A stretch of DNA of 64,000 bases, taken from contig JBEDUQ010000292.1 in assembly GCA_040414855.1 (NCBI GenBank), positions 10,913 to 74,912 on the forward strand. Direction: 5' to 3'. Made by a program: the position numbers and the translations under genes. This document shows, one piece after another, positions 1 to 8,349 of the stretch. The stretch is from DASVXQ01 sp040414855. Lineage in GTDB: Bacteria > Actinomycetota > CALGFH01. Each line of letters starts with the position of its first letter. Positions within the stretch are counted from its first letter, which is position 1. Under the pieces are notes generated by a model. The model had not been told where the DNA came from, did no database searches, and worked only from the letters and a program-made list of their open reading frames with translations.

Positions 1-14
1 AGGGACCGAGGCGC

Positions 15-48
15 TTCGGCCCGGCCGGCTTCGGGCGGCCGGGCCGAG
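15..48. terminator. GC-rich stem-loop at the left edge
   Basis: Positions 15-26 and 37-48 form a 12-bp stem (one G-T pair) around a 10-nt loop. It probably ends transcription of a gene lying to the left of the window. A 13-bp direct repeat, GGGCCGAGCCCGT, occurs at 41-53 and again at 108-120. No coding region is supported in 1-218. Confidence 0.4.
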
Positions 49-218
49 CCCGTCTCCATCGGGGTTCCGGCGGCCGGCCTGAGCCGTCCCGGCCGCGTTT
101 CGTCGCTGGGCCGAGCCCGTTTCCCACCCCGGCGACCTCGTGGATGGGCCGTCCAGTCCACCGGCGTCCTGGCCGAAACAGACAGAAAGGAGCTGGTCGT
201 CAGAACGGGGGATGGATC

Positions 219-755
219 ATGGACGACGAGCCGAGGCGGACGGCGGACCCTCGCCGAGCAGCCGAGCAAGCGCCCGAGACCCCGCCGATGCGGGGCGTGG
301 TCCTCTCCCTCTACCGGGGCAGAAGGCTGGCGTCCTGGGGCGCCCGCGCGGTCGCCTACATCATCGACCTGCTGTTCGGCGCGTTGCTCGCCGCGCCGGG
401 GGCGGTCCTGGTGGCGATCGGCAGCGGCGTGGCCCACGGGGCGGTCCGAATCCCGTTGCTCACCGTCGGGAGCGTGCTGCTGCTGATCGCCGCGGTCGTC
501 CAGATCTGGCAGACCGCCTGGCGCCAGGGCGACCGCGGGCAGTCGTGGGGCAAGGTCGTCACCGGCCTGCGCACGGTCAGCGCCGACGACCTGCGTCCCA
601 TCGGCGGGCCGAGGGGGATGCTCCGCTGGCTGGTCGATCTGGTGTGCAGCTGGGTCACCATCCTCGAGGTGCTCAACTACCTCTGGCCACTCTGGGACGA
701 CCGCAACCAGACCTGGGCTGACAAGGTCGCGCGCTCGGTCGTGCTCGCGAAGTAG
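219..755 (+). CDS. RDD family membrane protein
   Basis: A 178-residue protein with an N-terminal soluble stretch of about 25 residues, then RDD-type hydrophobic helices. An Arg lies just before the first helix (GARAVAYIIDLLFG) and an Asp inside it, a second hydrophobic segment follows, and the conserved tail reads QTWADKVARSVVL. The RDD family is small, membrane-embedded and mostly of unknown or transport-related function. I chose the ATG at 219 over the frame opening at 144 because the upstream residues are compositionally odd and a GGGGG tract lies 7 nt before 219. A strong hairpin follows at 772-795. Substrate and role cannot be read from the sequence. Confidence 0.8.
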   Translation: MDDEPRRTADPRRAAEQAPETPPMRGVVLSLYRGRRLASWGARAVAYIIDLLFGALLAAPGAVLVAIGSGVAHGAVRIPLLTVGSVLLLIAAVVQIWQTAWRQGDRGQSWGKVVTGLRTVSADDLRPIGGPRGMLRWLVDLVCSWVTILEVLNYLWPLWDDRNQTWADKVARSVVLAK

Positions 756-771
756 CCACGCCGGATCAGCA

Positions 772-795
772 CCGCCTCACCGGTGGGTGAGGCGG
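772..795. terminator. Shared hairpin between convergent genes
   Basis: A perfect 10-bp stem (CCGCCTCACC at 772-781 pairing with 786-795) with a 4-nt loop lies between the RDD gene (+) and the HxlR gene (-). It can serve as a bidirectional terminator. There is no clear T-tract, as is common in GC-rich genomes. Confidence 0.6.
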
Positions 796-844
796 CTGAG
801 CTGCGCGCGTGGCGCACCACCAGCAGGTCAGCGGCGGCCATCCG

Positions 845-1495
845 CTAGTGCTGGACCGGGGTGAGGTCGCGGCGGGCGACCGGCTGGCCGCAGCACGCGC
901 AGACCACCACCGGCGTCAACTCCGCGCCGCAGGCGTGCCGGTAGGTCAGCGGCGGGTCGCCCTCGGTCAGGTGCCGGTCGCCGAAGTGCATCAGCGTCAG
1001 CAGCACCGGCAGCAGGTCTCGCCCGGCGTCGGTGAGCCGGTACTCGAAGCGGGCCGGGCGGTCCTGGTACTGGCTCCGCCGCACCAGGCCCGACTCGACC
1101 AGCTTGCGGAGCCGAGCGCTCAGGATGTCGCGCGGCGCGCCCGTGTTGCGCTGGATCGCGTCGAACCGTCGCACCCCCAGGAAGACCTCGCGAAGGGCCA
1201 GCAGCGCCCACCGCTCCCCCACCAGCTCCAGCGTCCGCGCGACCGAGCACGGTCGCGGCCCGGCCAGGTAACCGCGGTCGGCGGGGTCGCCCGGGCCGGC
1301 GGGGCCGTTCAGGTGGCCGCTGTCCGAGTCGCCCGGGTCCGCGGGGTCGGAGCGCTGGGGGACCGGGTCGGTCGTGCCGCTCAGGTCGCCGCTGTCCGAG
1401 TCGCCCGGGTCGGCGGGGCCGGTGGTGCCGTTTAGGTCGCTGCTGTCCGAGTCGCCTGGGTCGGCGACCTCATGAAGGTCATCGGTTGTGGTCAT
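845..1495 (-). CDS. HxlR-type winged-helix regulator with repeat-rich N-terminus
   Basis: A 216-residue regulator. Residues about 81-178 form the HxlR winged helix, beginning CSVARTLELVGERWALLALR as is typical of the family, with the recognition region around RRFDAIQRNTGAPRDILSARL. The C-terminus carries Cys/His residues (CG at 189-190, CACCG at 199-203) resembling a small zinc ribbon. Residues 1-80 are unusual: an acidic, low-complexity stretch with three copies of DPGDSDS that matches a DNA repeat. HxlR proteins normally start at the winged helix. The ATG at 1495 is the best start I can see, but a shorter product cannot be excluded. An AT-rich spacer containing a small dyad separates it from the divergent GNAT gene. 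The ligand is unknown. Confidence 0.8.
   Translation of the reverse strand: MTTTDDLHEVADPGDSDSSDLNGTTGPADPGDSDSGDLSGTTDPVPQRSDPADPGDSDSGHLNGPAGPGDPADRGYLAGPRPCSVARTLELVGERWALLALREVFLGVRRFDAIQRNTGAPRDILSARLRKLVESGLVRRSQYQDRPARFEYRLTDAGRDLLPVLLTLMHFGDRHLTEGDPPLTYRHACGAELTPVVVCACCGQPVARRDLTPVQH
1319..1456. repeat. Three copies of a 15-bp repeat inside the HxlR gene
   Basis: GCTGTCCGAGTCGCC occurs at 1319-1333, 1391-1405 and 1442-1456. The spacings of 72 and 51 bp are multiples of three, so the reading frame is kept. The copies encode the DPGDSDS units of the N-terminal extension. Confidence 0.85.
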
Positions 1496-1558
1496 GAATG
1501 CAGTCTATCAGCTCGGTTGCTTTTTCAAACCCACTCAGATATGGTCCGTTTGTTTTTC

Positions 1559-1571
1559 CAACTAAGAGTTG
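1559..1571. promoter_or_regulatory. Small dyad in the HxlR/GNAT spacer
   Basis: CAACTAAGAGTTG is a 5+3+5 perfect dyad in the AT-richer spacer at 1496-1637 between the divergent HxlR and GNAT genes. It lies 64 bp upstream of the HxlR start and is a plausible autoregulatory operator. The link to HxlR is inferred from position only. Confidence 0.35.
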
Positions 1572-1637
1572 CGCGACCTGGCGGTCGCGGCAGGGGGTGC
1601 CCTGACGCGTCCAGTCCGCCAGGGCCACGGGGGCCAC

Positions 1638-2216
1638 ATGACCACGGTGCGGACCGAACCGACCACCAACGGACCTTCGCAGTCGATGCCCATCAAGCAG
1701 CTGGCGGATGCCGTGGTGGTGCGGGTCGGCGAGGCGACCGTGCGGTTGCGGCGGGTCCGGCCCGGCGACGGCCCAGTGCTGACCGAGGTCCTGATGCGGA
1801 TGTCGCAGCGGACGCGGTGGCTGCGGTTCCACTCGCCGATCTCGCGGTTCTCGGCCGCGCAGCTGCGCCTGCTCACCGAGGTGGATCACCACGACCGATC
1901 GGTCCTGCTCGCCGAGGTCGAGGTCAGGCAGGGACGCTGGCAGCCGGTCGGCTTCGCCCAGTACGCGCGCACCGCGCCGGACCGTGCCGAGGCCGCGATC
2001 GTGCTCGAGGACGCGTGGCAGCGCCGAGGCATCGGCCGGACGCTGGCGCTCCGGCTGGCCGAGGTTGCCCGGGCCGCGGGCATCACCGCCTTCACCAGCG
2101 AGGTCCTGTCCGAGAACCGCCGCACGCTCGACTTCGTCCGCGCGCTCGCCCCGCGCACGGACGGACGCCTGCTCGGCATCACGGTCGAGCTGACCTCCTG
2201 GCTCGACCCGCTCTGA
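1638..2216 (+). CDS. GNAT family N-acetyltransferase
   Basis: A 192-residue protein with a single GNAT domain. An RxVRPGD start (LRRVRPGDGPVLTEVL) is followed by motif A with the acetyl-CoA pyrophosphate loop (LEDAWQRRGIGRTL) and a motif-B-like helix ending near SENRRTLDFVRAL. Such enzymes transfer an acetyl group to an amine; this one resembles the GNAT domains found alone or at the end of acyl-CoA synthetase-like proteins. The ATG at 1638 is preferred to an opening at 1569 because the family starts shortly before the RVRPGD motif and a GGGG tract precedes it. An 11-bp repeat (CGACCCGCTCT at 2204-2214 and 2227-2237) brackets the stop codon. Confidence 0.8.
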   Translation: MTTVRTEPTTNGPSQSMPIKQLADAVVVRVGEATVRLRRVRPGDGPVLTEVLMRMSQRTRWLRFHSPISRFSAAQLRLLTEVDHHDRSVLLAEVEVRQGRWQPVGFAQYARTAPDRAEAAIVLEDAWQRRGIGRTLALRLAEVARAAGITAFTSEVLSENRRTLDFVRALAPRTDGRLLGITVELTSWLDPL

Positions 2217-2273
2217 CCTCCGCCCCCGACCCGCTCTCTGGCATCCCATCCCGTCCGGGCGCGACCGGGGCGA

Positions 2274-3923
2274 TCAGTGGCCTCGGAAGGCCTCCTCGAG
2301 CCACCAGGAGCCGCGGTCGGAGACGACCTTGGCGTCGATCACCAGCGGCTTGTCCCTCGGGCCCTTGACCCAGTCGGCGACCGCTTCGAGGTCGGACCTC
2401 GACCGCACGGTCACGCCCTCACAGCCGAACCCGCGGCCGATCGAGGCGATGTCGGCGGGCGGGAACCGCACGGTGTCGAGCGGGAAGCCGTCCGGACCGA
2501 AGTGGTGGACCTCGGCGCCGTAGGCCTCGTCGTCGTAGACCAGCACGACCATCGGCAGGCCGAGCCGCACGACCGTCTCGAGCTCGGCGATCGCCATCAG
2601 CGCCCCGCCGTCCCCGAGCGCGGCCACCGGCAGACGCTCGGGCCTCGCCAGCGCGGCGCCGATCGCGGTCGCCAGACCGAGCCCGATCGACTGGAACGCC
2701 TGGGTGAAGCAGAAGCCGTCGTCGTCCGGCACCGACAGGTACATGCTCGGGTAGCCCATGAAGTTGCCCGAGTCGATCGCGACCACCCGGTCGTCCGGGA
2801 GCAGGTCGTCCATGGCGATCGACAGCGTGCGCGGGTCGATGCGGCTCTCGTCGCTGGTGTCATCGTAGGGCACGTCGCGCCAGCGGTGCTCGGCGGCGAT
2901 CCGGCGCGACAGCTCGTCCGAGCGGTAGCCGGGGGCCGGACCCGCGCTGGCGAGCTGCTCGGCGACCGCGATCGCGGTCTGGTCGACGTCGCCGACCACG
3001 CCGAGGTCGACCGGCCGGTGCGCGCCGATCGCATCGACCTCGAGGTCGACCTGGGCGACGGTTGCGTCCGGCCCGATCAGCGCGCCGTGGCGCATAGTCC
3101 ACATGTTGAGCGCGCAGCCCCAGCCGACGATGAGGTCGGCTCCGCGGATCAGCTCGGCCGTCAGCGGCGAGGCGAACCCGCCGCTGACGTCGAGGTACCA
3201 AGGATTCCCGTTGAACATGCCCTTGGCCACCGCCGAGGTCGCCAGCAGCGCCCCGGACACGTCCGCGAGTCGCTCCAGCGAGGCGCGCGCATTCGCGGTC
3301 CTGGCGCCCCGTCCGGCGACGAACACCGGCCGGCGGGAGCGCGCGATCGCGGCCGCCAGCGCCCCGACCGCTTGGTCCGAAGGCCTGGGCGGGGCGAGGT
3401 CGAGCGCCGGCGGGACCGCCGTGGCGCCCTCGGGAACCTGACCAGCCTGGACGTCGAGCGGCAGGTTCAGCACGACCGTTCGCCGCTGGGTCAGTGCGGT
3501 GCGGTAGGCGCGAGCCGCGTCGGCGACGGCGGTCTGTGGCGAGTGGATACGCTCGGGCACGGCGCCGACCGCCCGGGCCAGCGCGTCCTGGTCCACGCGG
3601 AAGTTCGAGCGGACCGCCGCCGCGCCGGTGTCGGCCGCCAGCACCAGCATCGGGGTGCGGCTCTTGGCCGCTTCGGTGATTCCGGTCATGGCGTTGGTGA
3701 GGCCGCAGCCCTGGTGGACCGTGACCGCCGCGACCTTGCGGCTGGTGCGCGAGTAGGCGTCGGCCATGGTGGCGGCGCCGCACTCGTGCCTGGCGGCGAC
3801 GAAGCGCGCGCCACCGGCGATCAGCGCGTTGGTGACGTGGAAGTTGCCGCTGCCCACCACCCCGAAGACCGCGTCGACGCCCAGGTCGGCGAGCGTCCCA
3901 CCGACAGCCTCAGCAACCAGCAT
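2274..3923 (-). CDS. Thiamine-diphosphate-dependent enzyme (acetolactate synthase/decarboxylase superfamily)
   Basis: A 549-residue protein with the three-domain layout of the POX/ALS superfamily. The N-terminal pyrimidine-binding domain carries the catalytic Glu in ARHECGAATMADAYSR, a central domain follows, and the C-terminal domain has the ThDP motif (GDGGALMAIAE, ending near VLVYDDEAYG, with Asp replacing the usual Asn-Asn). It should cleave or form a C-C bond next to a 2-oxo acid carboxylate. The exact substrate is unclear, and it is not an obvious housekeeping IlvB. The ATG at 3923 has a good GGGGAG site. It begins 16 nt after the stop of the cyclase-like gene, so the two are probably one operon and one pathway. 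Confidence 0.75.
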   Translation of the reverse strand: MLVAEAVGGTLADLGVDAVFGVVGSGNFHVTNALIAGGARFVAARHECGAATMADAYSRTSRKVAAVTVHQGCGLTNAMTGITEAAKSRTPMLVLAADTGAAAVRSNFRVDQDALARAVGAVPERIHSPQTAVADAARAYRTALTQRRTVVLNLPLDVQAGQVPEGATAVPPALDLAPPRPSDQAVGALAAAIARSRRPVFVAGRGARTANARASLERLADVSGALLATSAVAKGMFNGNPWYLDVSGGFASPLTAELIRGADLIVGWGCALNMWTMRHGALIGPDATVAQVDLEVDAIGAHRPVDLGVVGDVDQTAIAVAEQLASAGPAPGYRSDELSRRIAAEHRWRDVPYDDTSDESRIDPRTLSIAMDDLLPDDRVVAIDSGNFMGYPSMYLSVPDDDGFCFTQAFQSIGLGLATAIGAALARPERLPVAALGDGGALMAIAELETVVRLGLPMVVLVYDDEAYGAEVHHFGPDGFPLDTVRFPPADIASIGRGFGCEGVTVRSRSDLEAVADWVKGPRDKPLVIDAKVVSDRGSWWLEEAFRGH

Positions 3924-3939
3924 GGTGACTCCCCGAAGA

Positions 3940-4713
3940 TCAGCGCTCGACCAGCGCGAGCACACGGGTCGGGCTGCCCGAGCCGCCGATGATCGGCAGC
4001 GGGCTGGCGATCACCACCGCGCCCTGGGGCGGCAGCTTGGCGAGGTTCTGGAGCTGGGTGAGGCCGTACTTGTTGGCGCCGAGCACGAAGGTGTGGCACG
4101 GGAACGGCGGGTCGAAGGCGACGGCGCCGCCCGCGTCGGTACCGACCGTCTCGCAGCCGACTCCGATGATCGGCGCCTCCTCGGCGAGCCACTTGGCGCA
4201 CTCGACCGAGAAGCCCGGTGTGTGCGATCCCGAGTCGTCGACGTTGCGGAACAAGGCATCGTCGTTGGACCGCGCGTCCCAGCCGGTGCGCAGCAGCAGC
4301 CAGCCGCCGTCGGGCAGGGGTCCGTGCTGACGCTCCCACTCGCGGACGTGGTCGACCTCGAGGACGAAATCGGCGTCGGCGGCCGCCTCGGCGCTGAAGT
4401 CGAGCACCGCCGCCGGGGCGACCAGGCGCTTGGGGGGAACCTGCGAGACGTCGTCCCTGTCCTTGCCGGTCACCCAGTGGATCGGTGCGTCGAAGTGGGT
4501 GCCGGTGTGCTCGCCGGTGTGGATGTTGTTCCAGTACCAGGCGGGCCCGCGCTCGTCGTAGTGGCTGATCTCCTCGAGCCCGAAGGTGATGGTGTTCGCG
4601 AACGGGTCGGGAAGCTGGAGGATCGGCGTCTTCTCTGACAGCGGCGCGGTCAGGTCGACCACCTCGATGGTGCCCTGTCCGATCCCCGAGACCAGACTTG
4701 AAAGTACCGACAC
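3940..4713 (-). CDS. Cyclase-family metal hydrolase (kynurenine formamidase-like)
   Basis: A 257-residue member of the cyclase family (the KynB/isatin hydrolase fold), with the metal-binding signature HTGEHTGTHFDAPIHW. Family members hydrolyse formyl-amides, lactams or related cyclic compounds using Mn or Zn. The start is GTG at 4713, with GAGGG just upstream. It lies directly before the ThDP-dependent enzyme on the same strand, which suggests hydrolysis to an oxo-acid that the ThDP enzyme then decarboxylates or ligates; this step order is inference. No kynureninase or tryptophan dioxygenase is nearby, so a kynurenine role is not supported. Confidence 0.75.
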   Translation of the reverse strand: MSVLSSLVSGIGQGTIEVVDLTAPLSEKTPILQLPDPFANTITFGLEEISHYDERGPAWYWNNIHTGEHTGTHFDAPIHWVTGKDRDDVSQVPPKRLVAPAAVLDFSAEAAADADFVLEVDHVREWERQHGPLPDGGWLLLRTGWDARSNDDALFRNVDDSGSHTPGFSVECAKWLAEEAPIIGVGCETVGTDAGGAVAFDPPFPCHTFVLGANKYGLTQLQNLAKLPPQGAVVIASPLPIIGGSGSPTRVLALVER

Positions 4714-4896
4714 TGCCCTCTACCTCCCTCACCCACAAGGTCCACGGCCCACTCCGAAAGTGAAGCTACAACGCGGTCGTGACGCTCGTCCATGAGGCGG
4801 GACCGGCCTGTGGACAACCGCGGAGGATTGTTCCAAGGACCCGCTACGCTGCCGACGCGGCGCTTGGAGCCGCCGAGCGAACGGAGGGGAACGACC

Positions 4897-5349
4897 ATGT
4901 CCAGCCGGGCGACGATCGCCATGAGCGACCAGGAGCTTCGGGGCTTTCTGATGGAGGAGCACTCGCTCACCTGCGCGACCATCAACCCGAACGGGCGGCC
5001 GCACCTGGTCGAGCTGTGGTACCTGGTCGACGGCGACGAGATCGTCTGCTGGACCTATGCGAAGTCGCAGAAGGTCCGCAATCTCGAGCGCGACCCGCGC
5101 GCGACCATCCAGGTCGAGGCCGGCGAGAGCTACGGCGAGCTGCGCGGGGCGGTCATGGAATGTGACGTCGGGATCGACCGCGACCCCGAACGAGTGGTCG
5201 CCGCCGGCATCGCGCTCGCCACCGGCTATCCCCGACCGCCGGACGAGCAGGCGAGGGCGTCGATCGCCAGGCAGGCGCCAAAGCGGGTCGTCCTGCGCTT
5301 CACACCCACGCACACCGCCTCGTGGGACCACCGCAAGCTGGGCGGGTAG
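4897..5349 (+). CDS. PPOX-class (F420/flavin-dependent) oxidoreductase family protein
   Basis: A 150-residue split-barrel protein of the pyridoxamine-phosphate-oxidase-like class. It opens with a helix (FLMEEHSLTCATINPNGRPH) and has the usual strand leading to KSQKVRNLERDPRATIQVEAG, where the phosphate of F420 or FMN binds in relatives. In Actinomycetota such proteins often use F420. The ATG at 4897 is chosen because GGAGGGG lies 7 nt upstream; a longer reading from 4792 has no such site. It runs 36 nt ahead of the NTF2-fold gene on the same strand. Confidence 0.75.
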   Translation: MSSRATIAMSDQELRGFLMEEHSLTCATINPNGRPHLVELWYLVDGDEIVCWTYAKSQKVRNLERDPRATIQVEAGESYGELRGAVMECDVGIDRDPERVVAAGIALATGYPRPPDEQARASIARQAPKRVVLRFTPTHTASWDHRKLGG

Positions 5350-5385
5350 GACCCCGCCATGGAGATGCCATTTCGAGGAGGCACG

Positions 5386-5757
5386 ATGCCGAGCAGGGAA
5401 CAGGTCAACGCATGGATGAAGGCCTACCGGAGAGCCTGGGAGTCCAACGACCCCGGGAACATCGGCAAGCTCTTCAGCGACCGCGCGAGCTACTACACCG
5501 AGCCGTACACGGCGCCCTGGCGCGGGCGCGACGAGATCGTCAAGAACTGGCTCGGCCGCAAGGACGAGCCGGGGGCCGCCGAGTTCTCGTGGCAGCCCTT
5601 GGCGATCACCGACGACGTCGCGGTCGTGCAGGGACAGACCGTCTACCGCGAGCCGCGGCAGACCTACAGCAACCTCTGGGTGATCCGGCTCGACTCCCGG
5701 GGCGAGTGCACCGAGTTCACGGAGTGGTGGATGACCCACGACCAGAAATCCGATTGA
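5386..5757 (+). CDS. NTF2-like/SnoaL-type small protein
   Basis: A 123-residue cone-fold protein. A first helix (MKAYRRAWESND) leads to an Asp-rich turn, the strand GRDEIVKNWLGR typical of NTF2-like proteins, and a closing strand pair (GECTEFTEWWM). The fold serves as a small pocket enzyme or binding module; no catalytic pair is diagnostic here. The ATG at 5386 follows GAGGAGG at about 7 nt, so the alternative at 5359 is less likely. It is probably cotranscribed with the preceding PPOX-fold gene. Confidence 0.7.
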   Translation: MPSREQVNAWMKAYRRAWESNDPGNIGKLFSDRASYYTEPYTAPWRGRDEIVKNWLGRKDEPGAAEFSWQPLAITDDVAVVQGQTVYREPRQTYSNLWVIRLDSRGECTEFTEWWMTHDQKSD

Positions 5758-5798
5758 GCCCTGCGGATTGATCCCGCGGGAGCCATGGTGAGGGGGCG

Positions 5799-6458
5799 AT
5801 GGCTGGCGTCTGGGAGCACGAGGCGATCGCGAGGCGGTCGCGGCAGTGGCCGGCGCTGGAGCGCCTGCGCGCCCACGTCGAGGTCTCGCCGGCTCTGGCC
5901 GGCATGATCCTGGTCGGTTCGTTCGCACGCGGCGAGGTGGACCCGTTGAGCGACCTGGACGTCGTCCTGGTCGTGCCAGACGGCGGCTTCGCCGCGGGCT
6001 GGGAGGCCCGTGAGGAGTTGCACGCCGACGCCGCGCTGGTGTGCTGGGACCAGCGCGACCCAGGCTTCTCCGAGGCCGGCGCCCACAAGTGGGTCACGAG
6101 CGAGCTGGTGCTGGTCGAGTGCCTGCTCGCGACCCCAGCCTCGGGCGTGCGCCTGGCCCGCCCGGCCGCGGTGGTCGCCGGCGACGCCGGACTGGTCAAG
6201 CGCTTTCCCGTGCGGCCCCCGATCTCCAGGGACGAGCTGGCCGGTGAGCCCGAGCGGCTCCACGAGGTCGAGCGCGCCTACGACCAGCTGAAGGCGAACG
6301 TCCGCGGCGCACTCGCCGCGCGAGCCGGGCCCGCCGGAGGAGCCGCGACCGCCGGGGCAACCGCGGGAACCGGCGCGACCGCGGGAACCGGCTCGGCCGC
6401 GCTCGAGCCTCGGGAGACGCCCGAGACGATCGAGGACGAGAGCGCCCCAGGTGCCTGA
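5799..6458 (+). CDS. Nucleotidyltransferase-domain protein
   Basis: A 219-residue protein with a polymerase-beta-type nucleotidyltransferase domain. GSFARG lies at 40-45 and the metal-binding SDLDVVLVV at 51-59 (Asp52, Asp54). The remainder is a helical region without a recognisable partner domain. Residues from about 180 are an Ala/Gly/Thr-rich repeat tail (AGATAGTGATAGTG) that looks like expanded microsatellite. No HEPN gene is adjacent, so an MNT-HEPN toxin system is not supported. It may modify a small molecule or a protein by nucleotidyl transfer. Confidence 0.7.
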   Translation: MAGVWEHEAIARRSRQWPALERLRAHVEVSPALAGMILVGSFARGEVDPLSDLDVVLVVPDGGFAAGWEAREELHADAALVCWDQRDPGFSEAGAHKWVTSELVLVECLLATPASGVRLARPAAVVAGDAGLVKRFPVRPPISRDELAGEPERLHEVERAYDQLKANVRGALAARAGPAGGAATAGATAGTGATAGTGSAALEPRETPETIEDESAPGA

Positions 6459-6473
6459 GCCGGCGACCGCTGC

Positions 6474-8042
6474 TCAGACGGCGGGTGCTGGGAGGCCGAG
6501 GTCCTCGAGGACGACCACGGCGGCGTTGCGGCCGGGACCGGCGGAGACGGAGCCGCCCGGGTGGGTGGTGGCGCCGGTCTGGTAGAGGCCGGGGATCGGC
6601 ATGCGGTGGCTGGCCCAGCCTGGGGCGGGGCGGAGCGCGCCGGCCTGGGCGGGACCCTGGTCGCCGCCGTGGCAGGAGCCGTGCCAGTTGTGGGCGTTGA
6701 GCCGCTCCAGGTCGAGCGGGCTCTTGGAGTGCGACGCGAGGATGGTGGCGTCGACCAGGTTGGGCGCGTAGCGGCGGAGCTGTTCGAGGTTGACCTGGGA
6801 GACGACCTCGCGCAGCTCGTCCCAGCGCGCGGGGCCCTCGTTGAGCTCGTAGGGCTGGAAGCCGATCACCTTGAGCGTGTGCAGGCCCTCGGGCGCGCGC
6901 GACTCGTCGATCACGGTCGGGCACAGCACCAGCAGGACCGGTGAGTCCAGCGCGATCCAGCCGCGCCGGAAGTCGCTCTCCAGCCGCAGCATGCGCTCGA
7001 CCGAAACCGGCGTCCCCGAGGCGACCGGCGTGATGGTGCCGCCATCGACGGGGAACTTGGGCGGCTCAGTGGTGGCGTAGTGGGTGACGAACATCGAGAT
7101 GCCCGGCTGCCAGGTCCCGACGCCGTACAGGAAGTCCTCGCCCCACGCCTCCGCCGGCGCCATGTCGACCAGATGCTTCACGTGGATCGTCGACACCACC
7201 GCCCTCGAGGCGGTGTAGCTGCCGCCGTCCGAGGTCTCGACGCCGACGCAGCGGCCGCGCTCGACGATCAGTCTGGTGACCTGCTTGCCGGTGAGGATCG
7301 CGCCGCCGTGGTCCTCGATCAGGCGCGCGAGCGCCTGCGGCAGCGCGGCGGAGCCGCCGCGCGGAAGCGTCCAGCTGTGGCGCTGGCGACCGAAGGGCAG
7401 CGACCACGCCAGCACCCCGCTGCCTGGGCGGTCGACGCCGTGCAGGGTCATGAACGCGAGCCAGAGCATGAACGCCCTGGTGTGCTCGTCCTTGAACCGC
7501 TCCCGCACGATCTCCCAGGCGGTCATCGCCTGGCGCCGCAACCACTTCAAACCGTCCGGGTGGCGCTGGAGCTGGATCTCGAGCGGCTCGGCGTGGCCGA
7601 CCGGCGTGTAGCGGTCGCGGTTGAAGACCGGCGCGACCGCCTCGTACTCGGCCATCATGGAGCGGTAAGCGTCCGCGTCCGCCGACGAGAACTTGGCGAA
7701 CTCGTCGCAGGTGCGGTCGAGGTCGCGCCACTGCGTGAGCCAGCTCCCGTCGGGGAACGGCAGGTGCACGACCGGATCGGGCGCGAGGTACTCGAGCCCG
7801 TAGCGCGACAGCCCCAGCTCGTCGTCGCGGATTGTCGGGCTGGACTGGATCAGGTTGTGTGCGGTCGAGCACGTGTCATGCAGGAACCCCGGCAGCGTCA
7901 GCTCTTCGGAGTTGGTGTTGCCGCCGACGCTCGGCCTCTGCTCCAGCACCAGGCAGCGCAGCCCGGCCTTGCTCAGGTACGCCGCGGTCACGAGGCTGTT
8001 GTGCCCGGCGCCCGCGATCACGACGTCGGCCTCGAACCTCAT
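6474..8042 (-). CDS. NAD(P)/FAD-dependent oxidoreductase, phytoene-dehydrogenase-related
   Basis: A 522-residue flavoprotein. The N-terminal Rossmann motif is VVIAGAGHNSLVTAAYLSKAG, followed by LVLEQRPSVGGNTNSEELT, and the C-terminal FAD-closing motif reads GATTHPGGSVSAGPGRNAA. This is the CrtI/carotenoid-retinol isomerase layout (COG1233). No phytoene synthase or other carotenoid genes lie nearby, so the substrate is unknown. The ATG at 8042 sits immediately before the dinucleotide fold; a TTG at 8060 with GGGAGG upstream would add six residues. It ends 15 nt from the convergent nucleotidyltransferase gene. Confidence 0.75.
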   Translation of the reverse strand: MRFEADVVIAGAGHNSLVTAAYLSKAGLRCLVLEQRPSVGGNTNSEELTLPGFLHDTCSTAHNLIQSSPTIRDDELGLSRYGLEYLAPDPVVHLPFPDGSWLTQWRDLDRTCDEFAKFSSADADAYRSMMAEYEAVAPVFNRDRYTPVGHAEPLEIQLQRHPDGLKWLRRQAMTAWEIVRERFKDEHTRAFMLWLAFMTLHGVDRPGSGVLAWSLPFGRQRHSWTLPRGGSAALPQALARLIEDHGGAILTGKQVTRLIVERGRCVGVETSDGGSYTASRAVVSTIHVKHLVDMAPAEAWGEDFLYGVGTWQPGISMFVTHYATTEPPKFPVDGGTITPVASGTPVSVERMLRLESDFRRGWIALDSPVLLVLCPTVIDESRAPEGLHTLKVIGFQPYELNEGPARWDELREVVSQVNLEQLRRYAPNLVDATILASHSKSPLDLERLNAHNWHGSCHGGDQGPAQAGALRPAPGWASHRMPIPGLYQTGATTHPGGSVSAGPGRNAAVVVLEDLGLPAPAV

Positions 8043-8349
8043 CGCACCCGCTGCTGTCAACGCGCTCGCCGCCTCCCTGACGCCAACTCTACCGCGAGCG
8101 GTCCGGTTCCGGATCGACCACGCACCGCCTCAGTCCACCACCGGCAGTGACCCATCCGCCCAAGAGCCCGCCCGGTGAGCGTGGCGCGCCAATCCTCGCT
8201 ACTGCGGGCTTCGCGACGCAAGTCGGTCGCAACAGGGCCACACCGTGGGCGCCGCGGCCGGCCCCGGGACGGGCATGACCAAGGGTTCGACCAGCACCGC
8301 CTGCCCAGCTATGGTGTGTCGTTAAAGCGCTCCAAAGGAGGAGGCCCGG
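8043..8349. other. Gene-free spacer between divergent genes
   Basis: This 307-bp spacer separates the divergent FAD oxidoreductase and adenosine deaminase genes and must hold both promoters. A strong AAAGGAGGAG ribosome site lies at 8334-8343. I see no convincing -35/-10 pair, dyad or RNA structure. Confidence 0.5.

Noticed and set aside
5799..6458. MNT/HEPN toxin-antitoxin system
   Set aside because: The nucleotidyltransferase motifs are present, but no HEPN-domain gene is adjacent and the protein is longer than MNT antitoxins.
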